NCBI RefSeq assembly: GCF_023652955.1
Contig: NZ_JAKLOY010000004.1
Location: 1-64,000, forward strand
Direction: 5' to 3'
Source: Geomonas sp. Red32
Lineage (GTDB): Bacteria; Desulfobacterota; Desulfuromonadia; Geobacterales; Geobacteraceae
Length of the DNA stretch: 64,000 nucleotides
Position 1 is the first letter of the stretch, and each line of letters opens with the position of its first letter. Made by a program: the position numbers and the translations under genes. This document shows positions 38,009 through 47,882 of this stretch, one piece after another. The notes under the pieces were generated by a model. It had not been told where the DNA came from and made no database searches. It saw nothing but the letters and a program-made list of their open reading frames with translations.

Positions 38009-38899
38009 CTAGCGGAGGGTGGGCGACGGCACGTAGCCGAACTTCATCGACAGGATCTCGGCACTCTTACGCAAGGACGGGATGATCTCCTCCTCCAGCC
38101 GCTCTCCCAGCAGGCGGAACGAGGGCCCGAGCATCATCACCGCGCCTACCACCTTGCCGGCGTAATCCTTTACCGCCACCGCCACCGTGATGAGCCCCTC
38201 CCCCATCCCGGAGATATCGACCGCGACCCCCTTCTCCCTGATCTCCTGGAGCTCCCGGTGAAGGGTCTCCAGGTCGGGATACCGCCCGCGCCCCCCTCGC
38301 CACTTCTTGGCGATCTTCTCCAGGAGATCCCAGGAATCGATGGCCCTCATGACCTTCCCGGCTGCGTTGGAGAAAAAGGGGAAGCGCTTGCCGACGAAGG
38401 CCTCCGCCCTCACCGTCTGCCCCGAGTCGACCATGTCGATCAAGACGACGTCCTCCCCCTTGAGGATGGCCATGTAGACCGCCTCGTTATGCCGGTGGGC
38501 CAGGGCCTCCAGCACCGGGTGGGCGTCCTCGATGATGGTGACGTAGAGATCGTCCTCGGGAGAGGGCAGGACCGTTTCCACCAGCGCCCCGGCATACCGC
38601 AGATTCCGCGCCCCGTCGAGGAATTTCTGGCCGAAACGCCTCGCCTGCCCGGGCCCGTAGCGCCCGTCCGGGAGTGCGCACTCGACCAGCCCCTGCTCCT
38701 CGAGCACCGCCAGAAAGCGCGACGTCTTGTATCGGCTGAGTCCCGCCTTGCGGGCCAGCGCCGAGATCGAGCAGGAATCCCCTTCCGCCGCCAGGATCTC
38801 CAGGAGCTCGAACCCCTTTTGAAGGCCATCCACCAGTACCGGTTTCTTGCCCCGTTTCCTCTTTTCCGCCTGCGCATGCTGTTCCGTCTGCCGATCCAT
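38009..38899 (-). CDS. IclR-family transcriptional regulator
   Basis: A 296-residue regulator from ATG 38899, after TGAGGGTCAG; a longer TTG start at 38950 lacks a binding site. The winged helix-turn-helix is at about 25-90 (GFELLEILAAEGDSCSISALARKAGLSRYKTSRFLAVLEEQGLVE) and the effector domain at 110-290. It is the first gene on this strand before the acyl-CoA cluster and is likely its regulator; IclR proteins commonly sense small carboxylates or aromatic acids. Palindromes lie at 39201-39235 in the upstream gap. Confidence 0.9.
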   Translation of the reverse strand: MDRQTEQHAQAEKRKRGKKPVLVDGLQKGFELLEILAAEGDSCSISALARKAGLSRYKTSRFLAVLEEQGLVECALPDGRYGPGQARRFGQKFLDGARNLRYAGALVETVLPSPEDDLYVTIIEDAHPVLEALAHRHNEAVYMAILKGEDVVLIDMVDSGQTVRAEAFVGKRFPFFSNAAGKVMRAIDSWDLLEKIAKKWRGGRGRYPDLETLHRELQEIREKGVAVDISGMGEGLITVAVAVKDYAGKVVGAVMMLGPSFRLLGERLEEEIIPSLRKSAEILSMKFGYVPSPTLR

Positions 38900-39200
38900 C
38901 TGACCCTCATATCCAGCATCCCGGCTGGAGCGACGTGTACCATGAGCCAAAAGCGTCGAGCGTCCGACCTCACCAAACCATCAGCGGCTAAAACAGTTGT
39001 TTAGTATTTAGCAATGCGGTCACATACTCCCTCCGGCATGCCCCTGGCCCGCCCGCCGAGAGGAAACATCGCGTGGCATCGCGAAAATTTTTCCGGCGTC
39101 AGAGAGAACAGGTAACCGTTCTTCCCCGCGAAGAGGAGCAAAATGATTACACGGATGGCGTATGGTGAGAAAAATACTGGTTGCCCTGCAACATGTCAAG

Positions 39201-39235
39201 GTAAAATAAAACATTATTTTACGATTTTATAATCG
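39201..39235. promoter_or_regulatory. Perfect AT-rich palindromes upstream of the IclR gene (candidate operator)
   Basis: GTAAAATAA-AACA-TTATTTTAC (39201-39222) is a perfect 9-bp inverted repeat. Directly after it, sharing one base, is CGATT-TTAT-AATCG (39222-39235). They stand out in a GC-rich genome and lie about 300 bases before the IclR start. The rest of the 500-base gap 38900-39459 shows no gene. Confidence 0.5.
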
Positions 39236-39459
39236 TTGAACGGTACAGGCGGCAATTTCGGAAGGCGGAGAGGATGAGGCGGCAGCAGGTCAGGATTGTG
39301 CAGGGCTAACTGGTCCAGGAAAACCCGTCGAAAAGTCGATCTGGTGGATGAAAAAGCAGATCTGGTCGAGGGGAAGGCGGAGCTGGCCGAGGGAAGGATG
39401 GCCGGTGTGAAGGAAGCGGGGTCCGGCCGGACAAGATTTCGGCGAGCCAGGCGGGAAGG

Positions 39460-41217
39460 TTATGACGTGGCAGGGGGATCGGGAAAACTGAAGAGGAAGG
39501 TGGCGCCGACCCCGACCTCCCCTTGCGCGCGGATGACGCCGGCATGGCGGTCGACGATCCTTTGGGCCGTGCCGAGGCCGATACCGATCCCGGGGAAGTG
39601 GGTGGCTGAGGAGGAGCGCTGGAACGGCTTAAAGATGATCTCCGCCTCCTGCTGGTCGAACCCGATCCCGTTGTCGCCCACGAAGAACCAGCGCTTCCCC
39701 TCCTCCTCGCGGCAGCCGAAACGGACCTCGGGATGCTCCTTCTGGGATGCGTACTTCCAGGCGTTACCGAGCAGGTTCTCAAGGAGAATCCTGGTGAGGG
39801 AGGGATCGCACCACGCGGTGAGCCCCTCCTCGCAGGAAAAGGCCACCGGGGTCTCCAGGTTTCGCTGGGCCAGCTCCAGGGCAATCGTCTGGGCCAGCTC
39901 GCTGAGATCGACCTCCTGGTACTTGAGGTCCGACTTGGTGATCCTGGACAACACCAGCATCGACTCGATCAGCGCCTCCATCTTCTCGCAGCTGTTGAGG
40001 ATGGTCTCCACCAGGGTGTTCCCAATTTCGTCGAACTGGGGCCGGTAAAGGTCGTCGAGGGTCTGGGCGGCGGAATACATGGCGGTCAGCGGCGATCTCA
40101 GGTCGTGGGAGAGAGAGTAGCTGAAGGATTCGAGGTCCCGGTTGGCGGCCTGCAGGATCTGCGACTTGTGGACCAGCCGTGCGTTAAGCCGCATGATGTC
40201 GGCCTCGGCCCGCTTCCGCTCGCTGGTATCCCGCACGACGCAGATGATGCCGCCGTCGTCGAGCATGGTGAGCGAGACTTCCTGGGGGAAGGAGCTGCCG
40301 TCCCTGTGTTTCCCGGTCGCCTCGCCGCGCCATCCGCGGGAGCGGGAAAACCCTTCGTAGATCAGCGGCTCCAACCGCTGGCGCTCCTCGACGGAGTAGA
40401 GGTCTTGCCAGCCTTTGCCGACCAGCTCGTCCGCGGAGTCGTACCCGTAGATGTTGGCGTGGGCGCGGTTGAGATAGGTATAAAGGCCGGACGAGTCGAG
40501 GATGGCGATACCGTCGAGTGAGCTTTCGATCGCCGCCAATCGCTTGGCGAGCAGTTCTTCCGCACGCCGGTGCTCGGTGATGTCCCGCACCGACTCGACG
40601 CCGCCGACGATGGCACCTGAGGAGTCCCGGAGGGGAGCGGTAAGGAACTCGAAGCACCGGTCCTGGCCATGCACGGTATTCTGCCGCACGAGCTTGTGCA
40701 ACTGGCCGTCCTTGAAGGACTGCACCAGCGCGCAGTCGGGACAGGGCGAGGTCCGGTCATGGTAGGCCGCATAGCAGTACTCCCCGCTATGCTCTCCCAT
40801 GGCGGCCACGGAGGAGGGGTTCTGGTAGATGATCTTCAGGTCGACGGTCTGCAGGGTCACCGCGTCGGGGATGCCTGCCAGCAGTCCCGCGAAGCGGTTT
40901 CTCTCCTTTACCAGCTCTTCGAGGGCGGCATCGAGCGAGCGGGCGATGCTGTCCCGTTGGGCGGATTTTCTCCAGACGTAGATGATGAGCACGACGATGA
41001 AGATGATCGACTGCACCCGGTGGAGGACATCGGAGACGGCGGGATGGAAGATATATTGCCGGAGGGACCCGGTGCCGGAGAGGGAGTCGAGATAACTGTC
41101 GGCCAGCCAGAGGGCAACCATGAGGAAGCCCCCGGTAACTAACAGGTGCAAGTCGGACTGACGATATTTCGGCAGTGGCGTCAAAGCGAAGGCCCTTGCA
41201 AGGTACGAACTCGGCAT
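39460..41217 (-). CDS. PAS-domain sensor histidine kinase
   Basis: A 585-residue kinase. Two membrane segments near the N-terminus (residues 28-48 and 75-92), two PAS regions (about 120-220 and 235-345, the first with RDSSGAIVGGVESVRDITEHRRAEE, the second with EVSLTMLDDGGIICVVRDTSERKRAE), an H-box FSYSLSHDLRSPLTAMYSA with the phospho-His near residue 371 and an ATPase domain (NLLGNAWKYAS, GDNGIGFDQQ, GIGIGLGTAQRIVDRHAG). The first PAS has several cysteines (EYCYAAYHDRTSPCPDC) that might bind a cofactor. It has no adjacent response regulator. Confidence 0.92.
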   Translation of the reverse strand: MPSSYLARAFALTPLPKYRQSDLHLLVTGGFLMVALWLADSYLDSLSGTGSLRQYIFHPAVSDVLHRVQSIIFIVVLIIYVWRKSAQRDSIARSLDAALEELVKERNRFAGLLAGIPDAVTLQTVDLKIIYQNPSSVAAMGEHSGEYCYAAYHDRTSPCPDCALVQSFKDGQLHKLVRQNTVHGQDRCFEFLTAPLRDSSGAIVGGVESVRDITEHRRAEELLAKRLAAIESSLDGIAILDSSGLYTYLNRAHANIYGYDSADELVGKGWQDLYSVEERQRLEPLIYEGFSRSRGWRGEATGKHRDGSSFPQEVSLTMLDDGGIICVVRDTSERKRAEADIMRLNARLVHKSQILQAANRDLESFSYSLSHDLRSPLTAMYSAAQTLDDLYRPQFDEIGNTLVETILNSCEKMEALIESMLVLSRITKSDLKYQEVDLSELAQTIALELAQRNLETPVAFSCEEGLTAWCDPSLTRILLENLLGNAWKYASQKEHPEVRFGCREEEGKRWFFVGDNGIGFDQQEAEIIFKPFQRSSSATHFPGIGIGLGTAQRIVDRHAGVIRAQGEVGVGATFLFSFPDPPATS

Positions 41218-41379
41218 TGAGAGTAACGTACCAGCCGTTTAAGTTGAATGACGGGCGGCCGGCCTAGGATCGGGGACCGTGCGAATAAGCAGTAACGGCT
41301 ATGGCTTTCGACTCTTTGATACCACAAATTATAAAAAATTAAATCAGAAATTTTTCTATTCTGAAGTGAGAGCAAAAAA

Positions 41380-41412
41380 CAAAAAAGGCCAAGCTATAAG
41401 CTTGGCCTTTGA
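41380..41412 (-). terminator. Terminator after tRNA-Gly
   Basis: On the minus strand AAAGGCCAAGCT (41399-41410) and AGCTTGGCCTTT (41384-41395) form a 12-bp stem with a three-base loop and a T run (41383-41380). Confidence 0.88.
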
Positions 41413-41420
41413 TTATTGTT

Positions 41421-41495
<75 letters not shown>

Positions 41496-41621
41496 TCAAT
41501 GGAGATCCTGTTTATAGCAAATGAGTCTGTGAGAGTCAAGAAAAAGAGTGTGAGTGAGGCGAGATTTTGTTGAGAGTGCGGGGACCGCAGGGACCTGCAG
41601 TCCAAGGGGATAAGGGGGAGG

Positions 41622-41999
41622 CTATTTGCCGGTGAGCGCCTTGCGGACCGCCTCGTAGACCTCGCGGGGGACGAAGGGTTTCTTGAGGATCAGCTTGGCC
41701 CCGGCATCGAGGGCCGCCTGGGCGTCATAATCGGCATCGGAAGCGCTGCAGATAACCACCTTGGCGTTGGGATCCAGCGCGAGCATCTTCTTGGTCGCCT
41801 CGATCCCGCTCATGTTGATCATGTAGATGTCCATCAAAACGACGTGGGGGCGCAGGGTGCGGAACTGCTCCACGGCATCGTCTCCGTCGGAGGCATCGCC
41901 GGCGACGGTGAAACCGATCTTCCCCAGCATGTCGCGCAGCACATGGCGGAAAAATATCTCGTCATCGACAATGAGAACCTTGATGTCCTGTAAGGCCAT
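41622..41999 (-). CDS. Single-domain response regulator
   Basis: A 125-residue CheY-like receiver from ATG 41999, after GGGGGAGTA; the frame runs 22 codons further without support. Key residues: DDE near residue 10, phospho-Asp in VVLMDIYMINMSG, Ser/Ala in ICSASDADYD and Lys in LILKKPFVP. No output domain and no adjacent kinase, though the PAS kinase at 39460 is about 400 bases away on the same strand. Confidence 0.92.
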   Translation of the reverse strand: MALQDIKVLIVDDEIFFRHVLRDMLGKIGFTVAGDASDGDDAVEQFRTLRPHVVLMDIYMINMSGIEATKKMLALDPNAKVVICSASDADYDAQAALDAGAKLILKKPFVPREVYEAVRKALTGK

Positions 42000-42124
42000 T
42001 ACTCCCCCTGCCCTTGGGGCTTGCCCAGCGTTTTTTCCGATACATTCTATTGATGGGAACGGCAAATGTCAAAGGAATCCAATGGGGTGCGAAGAAACTA
42101 TCCTGTGGTGCTCCCGCTGCCAGC

Positions 42125-42165
42125 AAAAAGGCGGCACCCATCGATGAGGTGCCGCCTTTTTTTCC
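42125..42165 (-). terminator. Rho-independent terminator of tpx
   Basis: AAAAAGGCGGCACC (42125-42138) pairs with GGTGCCGCCTTTTT (42148-42161), 14 bp, with T or A runs on both sides, just after the tpx stop. Confidence 0.92.
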
Positions 42166-42177
42166 GGGCTGGCCAAT

Positions 42178-42681
42178 CTAGAGGAGCTTTTTCGCCTCCG
42201 CGATCACCGCCGCGTAATCCGGCTCCTGGGTAACTTCCGGCACGTGCTGGATGTAGCGGATGCTGTTGTTGCGGTCCAGCACGAAGATCGAGCGGGAGAG
42301 GAGCTTGAGCTCGTCGATCAGCACCCCGTACTTGGTCCCGAAGCTGCGGTCACGGTAGTCGGAGAGGGTGACGACCTTGTCGATGCCGGCCGCGCCGCAC
42401 CACCTCTTCTGGGCGAAGGGAAGGTCGAGGCTCACGGTGAGCACCACCACCTCTCCCGGCAGCGATGCCGCCTCCTGGTTGAAACGACGGGTCTCGGTGT
42501 CGCAGACCGGGGTATCCAGGGAGGGGACGGCACTGATTATCTTGACCTTCCCGGCGTAGGTCGCCAGGGTGACCGGTGCGAGGGCGTTGTCGACCACGGA
42601 GAAGTCGGGGGCGGCGTCGCCCACCTTGAGTTCCGGCCCCACCAGGGTCACCGGGTTACCCTTGAACGTAACTTTGGGCAT
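42178..42681 (-). CDS. tpx: Thiol peroxidase
   Basis: A 167-residue atypical 2-Cys peroxiredoxin reducing peroxides with thioredoxin. Peroxidatic Cys in PSLDTPVCDTETRRFN and resolving Cys in KRWCGAAGIDKVVTLSDY. The ATG at 42681 follows TAGGAGGAACC; an upstream ATG is rejected. Note that the nearby selenoprotein is a different peroxiredoxin family. Confidence 0.96.
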   Translation of the reverse strand: MPKVTFKGNPVTLVGPELKVGDAAPDFSVVDNALAPVTLATYAGKVKIISAVPSLDTPVCDTETRRFNQEAASLPGEVVVLTVSLDLPFAQKRWCGAAGIDKVVTLSDYRDRSFGTKYGVLIDELKLLSRSIFVLDRNNSIRYIQHVPEVTQEPDYAAVIAEAKKLL

Positions 42682-42899
42682 GGTTCCTCCTAACAATGAA
42701 ATTTCGGGAAATGATACGTCATTTCGGGGCGATTGCAAGGGGCGGGGAGATGAAAAGGTGAAGGGGAGGAGCAGAGTGGTGGGAATGGAGAGGGGGTGGC
42801 ACCTGGCGGAGCCGCGCCCCGGGGAAGACGGAAAAGCGAGCGGAATGGAAAAGGGGACTGGCGCTTATGCAGGCAGTCCCCGGGGGCGAAACGGGAAAA

Positions 42900-44078
42900 T
42901 TAGAGGTGGAACTGTCCGACCAGGCGCTGCAGCTGACCGGAATGGTCGGAGAGGGTGGCCGAGGCACGGACCGATTCGGCGGTCTCGCGGGCGTTTCGCT
43001 TGATCACCTCCGTCACCTGGTGAATGTTGCTGGAGATCTCCCCGGTGGTGGCGGTCTGCTGCTCGGCGGCGGTCACGATCTGGTTGATCTGCATGGTGAC
43101 CTCGGTGACCTTCTGGATGATCTCCTCGAGAGCCTCTCCCGACTTCACCGATGCGGCGGTCCCCTTTTCGACCTCCTTGACGCTCCCCTCGATGGCAGCC
43201 ACCGCGCCGCGGGTCTCCTGCTGGATGGCCTTGATCATGTCGCCTATCTCGCGGGTCGCGCGCGTCGTCCGTTCGGCCAGCGCCCGCACCTCGTCGGCAA
43301 CCACCGCGAATCCCCTCCCCTGCTCGCCGGCCCGGGCCGCCTCGATGGCGGCGTTCAACGCAAGGAGGTTGGTCTGGTCGGCGATGTCTTCGATGGTCCC
43401 GATGATCTCCCCGATCTGGTCGGAGCGGGCTCCCAGCCCTTCGACCGTCTTGGCGGCATCCTTCACGCGCGAGGCGATGATGGCCATGCCGTCGATGGTC
43501 TCGCGCACGACACCGGCCCCGGCCTGGGCCGTTCCGGACGCCTGGTCGGAGCTCTCGGCCGCGCTCAGGCAGTTGCTGGCGATCTCGCTGGAGGTGGCGG
43601 CCATCTCCTCGGAGGCCACCGCCACCGCGTTGGTCTGGGAGGCGACGTTCTCGGTACCGGATGCTATATGGTCGGCGTTGGAATGGACCTGGCGGGCGGC
43701 CACGGCTACCTGCTCGGCGGTGGAAGATATCTGGGAGACGATGTCGCGGACGGTGTTCTGCAGAGTCCCGATCGAGCGGATGATCCGGCTGATCTCGTTG
43801 TTGCGCTTGGGTGCTATCTGCTGGGTGAGGTCGCCCTCGGTCATCCTGCCAAGATAGCCCAGGATCCGGTTGAGGGCGTCGTTCACTGTCCAGTAAAGTA
43901 GCGAACTGAAGATCACACCCAGGATAACGAAGACGGCGGTGGAAACGACGGCGAAGGAAGCCGAGTACGAGCGCCCCACTATGACAGCCGCGACGATGCA
44001 AATGCTGTAACAGATGGAGAGCAGGATGATGCGTGTCTTGATCTTCAATCCAAGGTACAGATTAAACAAAATACCCAT
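42900..44078 (-). CDS. Methyl-accepting chemotaxis protein with minimal periplasmic region
   Basis: A 392-residue chemoreceptor. Two adjacent membrane segments (about 17-35 and 42-62) leave almost no periplasmic domain. A HAMP domain ([26 protein letters not shown]) and the signalling domain with tip [37 protein letters not shown] follow. The tip is almost identical to that of the CZB chemoreceptor at 54208, pointing to the same chemotaxis array. It may respond to membrane or cytoplasmic signals. Confidence 0.92.
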   Translation of the reverse strand: MGILFNLYLGLKIKTRIILLSICYSICIVAAVIVGRSYSASFAVVSTAVFVILGVIFSSLLYWTVNDALNRILGYLGRMTEGDLTQQIAPKRNNEISRIIRSIGTLQNTVRDIVSQISSTAEQVAVAARQVHSNADHIASGTENVASQTNAVAVASEEMAATSSEIASNCLSAAESSDQASGTAQAGAGVVRETIDGMAIIASRVKDAAKTVEGLGARSDQIGEIIGTIEDIADQTNLLALNAAIEAARAGEQGRGFAVVADEVRALAERTTRATREIGDMIKAIQQETRGAVAAIEGSVKEVEKGTAASVKSGEALEEIIQKVTEVTMQINQIVTAAEQQTATTGEISSNIHQVTEVIKRNARETAESVRASATLSDHSGQLQRLVGQFHL

Positions 44079-44297
44079 AGCGTGGCCTCTCTATCACGTG
44101 CTGCGATTTGAGAGGCTTATCGTCGGAAAAGCTTTTTTACTTTAGTGAATACTTTACCGAATCACTCTATTAATTTTCCATAATCAATCGTAAACTACTA
44201 ATCTAGTGCCTCTTTTTGGCGAGCCCCCGCCGCAAAGGGGCGGGGACCATGTCCAAGCGGGCGAAATCTCACTCCTTTTAGACGGACCAGCCGGGTA

Positions 44298-44576
44298 CTA
44301 CCACCGTTTGGTGACTTCGATGAGGTGATAACCGAAATCGGTCTTGACCGGTCCGAGGACGGTGTTCAGCTCACCCGTGAAGACTGCTTCGTCGAACTCC
44401 TTGACCATCTGTCCCTGAACGAAGGTCCCGAGGTCGCCGCCGCGAAGACGCGACGGGCAGGAAGAGTTCTCCCTTGCGACGGTGGCGAAATCGGCCCCCT
44501 CCTCGATCTCCTTCTTGAGCTTCAGGCACTCGTCTTCTTTGTGGACCAGAATATGGCGTGCATTGGCGGGCATAAG
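44298..44576 (-). CDS. ppiC: Parvulin-type peptidyl-prolyl isomerase
   Basis: A 92-residue single-domain cytoplasmic PPIase starting at ATG 44576, after ACAGGAGAATCTT. It reads ARHILVHKEDECLKLKKEI, FATVARENSSCPSRLRGGDLGTF and GPVKTDFGYHLIEVTKRW, the complete rotamase fold. There is no signal peptide or chaperone domain. The frame extends upstream without support. Confidence 0.94.
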   Translation of the reverse strand, partial: LMPANARHILVHKEDECLKLKKEIEEGADFATVARENSSCPSRLRGGDLGTFVQGQMVKEFDEAVFTGELNTVLGPVKTDFGYHLIEVTKRW

Positions 44577-44777
44577 ATTCTCCTGTAATTTCTTTAGCTG
44601 CCGCGGCTTGGCCGTGTTGGGGCCATAGAGCGGACGGCGTGATCTATACCATGGGGGGCCGTTCGGGGTCAAAGGGAAACCTTCATCCATCTCCCCGGGG
44701 GGGGCGAGGGGAGGTGAAAAGAAGATATAGGCGTAGTGCGCGGGCGGATGAGGGAGAAGAGGGAAGATTGGGCGGGA

Positions 44778-46943
44778 TCACCGTCGGGGAGGGGCCGCAA
44801 TGAGGGAGAGGCGGCTCCGCTCCCGCCAGAGCGTCATGTCGCGGACGGCGCCGCGGACAGCCGGATCGCCGCCGTCGCGGTAGGCCGGATGCTGCTCGCC
44901 GGGGTCGGTGGCGAGGTCGTAGGCCTCGACCGGGGTGCGGTCGAAGTGGTAGATCCACTTGCGGCTTCCCCGGGTCAGCGCCAGGAAGGAATCGTCGATC
45001 GACCCCATGAAGTACAACGGCCGCTCCTCCGCCTGCTCGCGCAGAAGCGATACGCCGGGAAGCCTCCCCCCCTCCAGCCGGAGCCCCATGAGGTCAGCCA
45101 GGGTGGGGAGAAGATCGATCTGCTGCCGGGGCCCCCGCACCACCACCGGGTGCTCCTTGAAGCGGGGAGCGTAGATGACGGTGGGAATATGGAGGCACTC
45201 CTCGTGGAGGGTCCGCATGCCGTAGCTTTGATGCTCCCCGAACCCCTGCCCGTGGTCCCCCAGGACGACGAAGATGGTGGAATCGGCGAGTCCCCCGCCG
45301 GCAACGATCGGAAAGAGCCTGCGCAGAAAGTCATCCGAGTAGCTCACACAGTTGAGGCTGTCGTTCAACAGCTGGTTACCTCCGCTGGCCAGGATCCGTC
45401 TCCGCCACGAAGGGGGAGGCTGGTAGGGTGCGTGCCCCACGTTGGTCATCACCGTGAGCAGGAAGGGGCGCTTTGCCGCCCGCTGGCCCGCCACCCACTC
45501 CCCTATCGGCTTCAGCATGACGTCGTCGGCCACCCCCATCGTGTTCACCCGGACCGCCCCTTCCCGGCGGAAATCCTCCTCGGAGCGGACCGTGTCGAAC
45601 CTCAGGTTGGCGACGATGTCGCGCTCGTTGTCGATCTCCAGATGGGTGGCGAGAAAAAAGGCGCTGGCATAGCCGTACGGCTTCAGCAGCTCGGGGAGGC
45701 TTTTGGGGCGCGGGTCGGCGTACTGCCGGGTCACCCACGCCTGCGCCGCGATATCGGAGATGGGGTACATCCCGTAGAGTATGCCGATCCAGGCGCTGGA
45801 GGTCCGGGGGATAACGGCGTGCATCCTCTCCACGACCGCGGCGTGCCGGGAGAGTTCGACGAGGAACGGCGTGGTCCCCAGCGCCGGATTGTGCAGCGAC
45901 GTCGAGCGGGCCCGCAGCGATTCCACCATAACGATCACCACGTTGGGGAGGTCCTTCCCCGCCCCTGCCAGCCTCAGGCTGGACGACTCCCAGGACGGTC
46001 TCCCGGTGGAGGCGAGTTCCTCGCGGGCACTCTTATCCGCCTCGAAGCAGGGGTCGGCCACCACGTCCCGCACCATGCCGTCGAAGACATCCCGGCTGAA
46101 CCTTCCGTACTTGGGATTTTCCAGCGTGGGGGCGAAGGGGCTCAGGAGGAATAGGCCGGCCGCCATCGGCACCAGGATGACCAGCCTTCTCCACCGTTCC
46201 GCCAACCGGGGGGGATGGAGCTTGAGGTAGCGCCAGGAGACGAAGAAGAGGAGCGGCCCGGAGCAAAGCGCCGCCACCGACGAGGTGCTGAATTCTCCCG
46301 CCACCAGGGGGGCGAGGCTCCGCACGTTTTTCAGCAGGAAAAACATGGCCTGGGAGGTCCCGTTTTGCCCGGTGCGGATAAAGTAGCCGAGGTCGGCTCC
46401 GGCCAGCAGCAAAAGCGAAACGGTGAACCCCATGAAAAGGGCGCGGGCATGCCCCTGGAAGGCGCGGCCGGCGGCGAGGAGGGCGAGGTGGATCAGGCAA
46501 AAGTAGAGGCAGACGAACCCGGCATCGCGGGCGAAGGTGGCAGCCAGGAAATGGATTTCGCCGGTCCAGGTGGCGATGAGGTGAGAAAGGCCGGGGGGGG
46601 TACCGCGAACCAGGGCGCTCCCGATTTTCACGGCCAGAAGAAGCAGCGCGGCCGGCAGGGGAAAGAGCCAGCGCCAGCGGGGAGGAGCGATCCTTTTCCA
46701 TGGCCAGTAGACGCCCAGGGCGAGCAGGAAAAACCGGAAGGTGACCGAGCCGGTGACGACTCGCAGGATCCATTCGCCGCCGTACCCGGGCCAGCGCTGG
46801 AACACCACGAGGGACATCCAGACCTTGAGAAGCTTGACCACCAGGAGCATGAGGGCGACCGGCAGCGCCATTCTCAAGGCGGCGCAATGCACCCTCTCCC
46901 CGGCGATTTCGGAGCTTTCAGGTTCCCGCATCGGCGTCCTCAC
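44778..46943 (-). CDS. Membrane sulfatase-superfamily phosphotransferase (LTA synthase-like)
   Basis: A 721-residue protein. Five to six membrane segments occupy the first 280 residues. An extracytoplasmic alkaline-phosphatase/sulfatase domain follows: metal site in VVIVMVESLRARS, nucleophile region IPRTSSAWIGILYG, and VVLGDHGQGFGEHQSYG with HEECLHIPTVIYAP. This layout is shared by lipoteichoic-acid-synthase-like and phosphoglycerol or phosphoethanolamine transferases; in a Gram-negative, transfer of a head group to envelope glycans or lipids is likely. The substrate is unknown. Confidence 0.85.
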   Translation of the reverse strand: MRTPMREPESSEIAGERVHCAALRMALPVALMLLVVKLLKVWMSLVVFQRWPGYGGEWILRVVTGSVTFRFFLLALGVYWPWKRIAPPRWRWLFPLPAALLLLAVKIGSALVRGTPPGLSHLIATWTGEIHFLAATFARDAGFVCLYFCLIHLALLAAGRAFQGHARALFMGFTVSLLLLAGADLGYFIRTGQNGTSQAMFFLLKNVRSLAPLVAGEFSTSSVAALCSGPLLFFVSWRYLKLHPPRLAERWRRLVILVPMAAGLFLLSPFAPTLENPKYGRFSRDVFDGMVRDVVADPCFEADKSAREELASTGRPSWESSSLRLAGAGKDLPNVVIVMVESLRARSTSLHNPALGTTPFLVELSRHAAVVERMHAVIPRTSSAWIGILYGMYPISDIAAQAWVTRQYADPRPKSLPELLKPYGYASAFFLATHLEIDNERDIVANLRFDTVRSEEDFRREGAVRVNTMGVADDVMLKPIGEWVAGQRAAKRPFLLTVMTNVGHAPYQPPPSWRRRILASGGNQLLNDSLNCVSYSDDFLRRLFPIVAGGGLADSTIFVVLGDHGQGFGEHQSYGMRTLHEECLHIPTVIYAPRFKEHPVVVRGPRQQIDLLPTLADLMGLRLEGGRLPGVSLLREQAEERPLYFMGSIDDSFLALTRGSRKWIYHFDRTPVEAYDLATDPGEQHPAYRDGGDPAVRGAVRDMTLWRERSRLSLIAAPPRR

Positions 46944-47049
46944 GGATATGACCCGTTACGCAGGCCCCTCCCCCGCCGCCCGGCAAGGAAAGAACGAGCA
47001 TTACAAGCTTCTAATTATATCCGCAAGGATGGTTTTGTCTGCCGTGGGA

Positions 47050-47505
47050 TCAGCATCTCAGGCAGCGGACGTTCCCCTTCTCCCCCCAGCGGGCGAGGGC
47101 GCGGTTGAATTCCTTCATTCCGCGCTCCACCGAGCTTGCCAGGGCGAAGCCGAAGAGGGGGCCGAGGAGGCCGCCGAAACGGGAGCTCTGCACGACGGTT
47201 ACCCCCTGGGGGCCGGGCTCCTCCAGCGAGATGCCGTAGGTCCAGGACATGAGGAGGGAGGTGGTCATGGCGTGGCGCCACTGGAAGCCGCTTTGGGAAT
47301 CGGCGGAAAGGACGCGGGGCTTGATGACGAAGGGAGGAATGGAAGGAAGCTGCACGGTAAGGCCGAGCTCCCCGCCCTTTTGCAGCGCCCCTTCGGCGCG
47401 GACGAAAAGCGGATTCCACTCGGCATAGAGGTTGAGGTCGGAAAGGAGCTCCCAGATGCGCTCCGGTGGAGCCTGCAAGGTCGTTTCGCAGCGGGTCTCT
47501 GGCAT
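47050..47505 (-). CDS. SRPBCC-family protein
   Basis: A 151-residue START/Bet v1-like fold protein, MPETRCETTLQAPPERIWELLSDLNLYAEWNPLF, followed by strands ending TVVQSSRFGGLLGPLFGFALASSVERGMKEFNRALARW. Such proteins bind hydrophobic ligands in a deep cavity. No specific role can be assigned. GGAGGT precedes the start. Confidence 0.85.
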   Translation of the reverse strand: MPETRCETTLQAPPERIWELLSDLNLYAEWNPLFVRAEGALQKGGELGLTVQLPSIPPFVIKPRVLSADSQSGFQWRHAMTTSLLMSWTYGISLEEPGPQGVTVVQSSRFGGLLGPLFGFALASSVERGMKEFNRALARWGEKGNVRCLRC

Positions 47506-47539
47506 AGCATACCTCCAGGGATGGGGGATTCCGGCCAGG

Positions 47540-47833
47540 CTACCGGACCGGGTCGGCGTAGTACTGCTCCATCCGGGCGATCAGGCGGGCCGGGTCGGGG
47601 TTGAACGACTTACGCTCATCGGAGGCGAAGTAGGCCTGGTCGGCCTCCTCCCAGCTCTGGTTTCCTTCGTAGCGCTGGATCCAAACGAACTGATTGGTCG
47701 CCTCGACCTTCCACGCCGCCGGGATCACGAAACCGAGCTTCTCGCGCAGGGGGCGGATCCTTTCGTTCCATTCCGTCACGAACTGGTCGAGGCCCCCCTT
47801 GTTGATGGTGTAGATCCTGATCTGCTCCCTCAT
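47540..47833 (-). CDS. NIPSNAP-family protein
   Basis: A 97-residue dimeric alpha-beta barrel protein from ATG 47833, after GAGGAGTGAGCTC. The sequence REQIRIYTINKGGLDQFVTEWNERIRPLREKLGF and FVWIQRYEGNQSWEEADQAYFAS is typical for NIPSNAP. Biochemical role unknown. It lies in a run of small minus-strand genes. Confidence 0.85.
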   Translation of the reverse strand: MREQIRIYTINKGGLDQFVTEWNERIRPLREKLGFVIPAAWKVEATNQFVWIQRYEGNQSWEEADQAYFASDERKSFNPDPARLIARMEQYYADPVR

Positions 47834-47882
47834 GAGCTCACTCCTCGCAATCTTTCCCGCCATGCGGGCGGGGAAAATTCGG

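Noticed and set aside
44079-44297. AT-rich stretch between chemoreceptor and ppiC
   Set aside because: Likely the promoter region of the chemoreceptor gene but no clear boxes or palindromes could be fixed.
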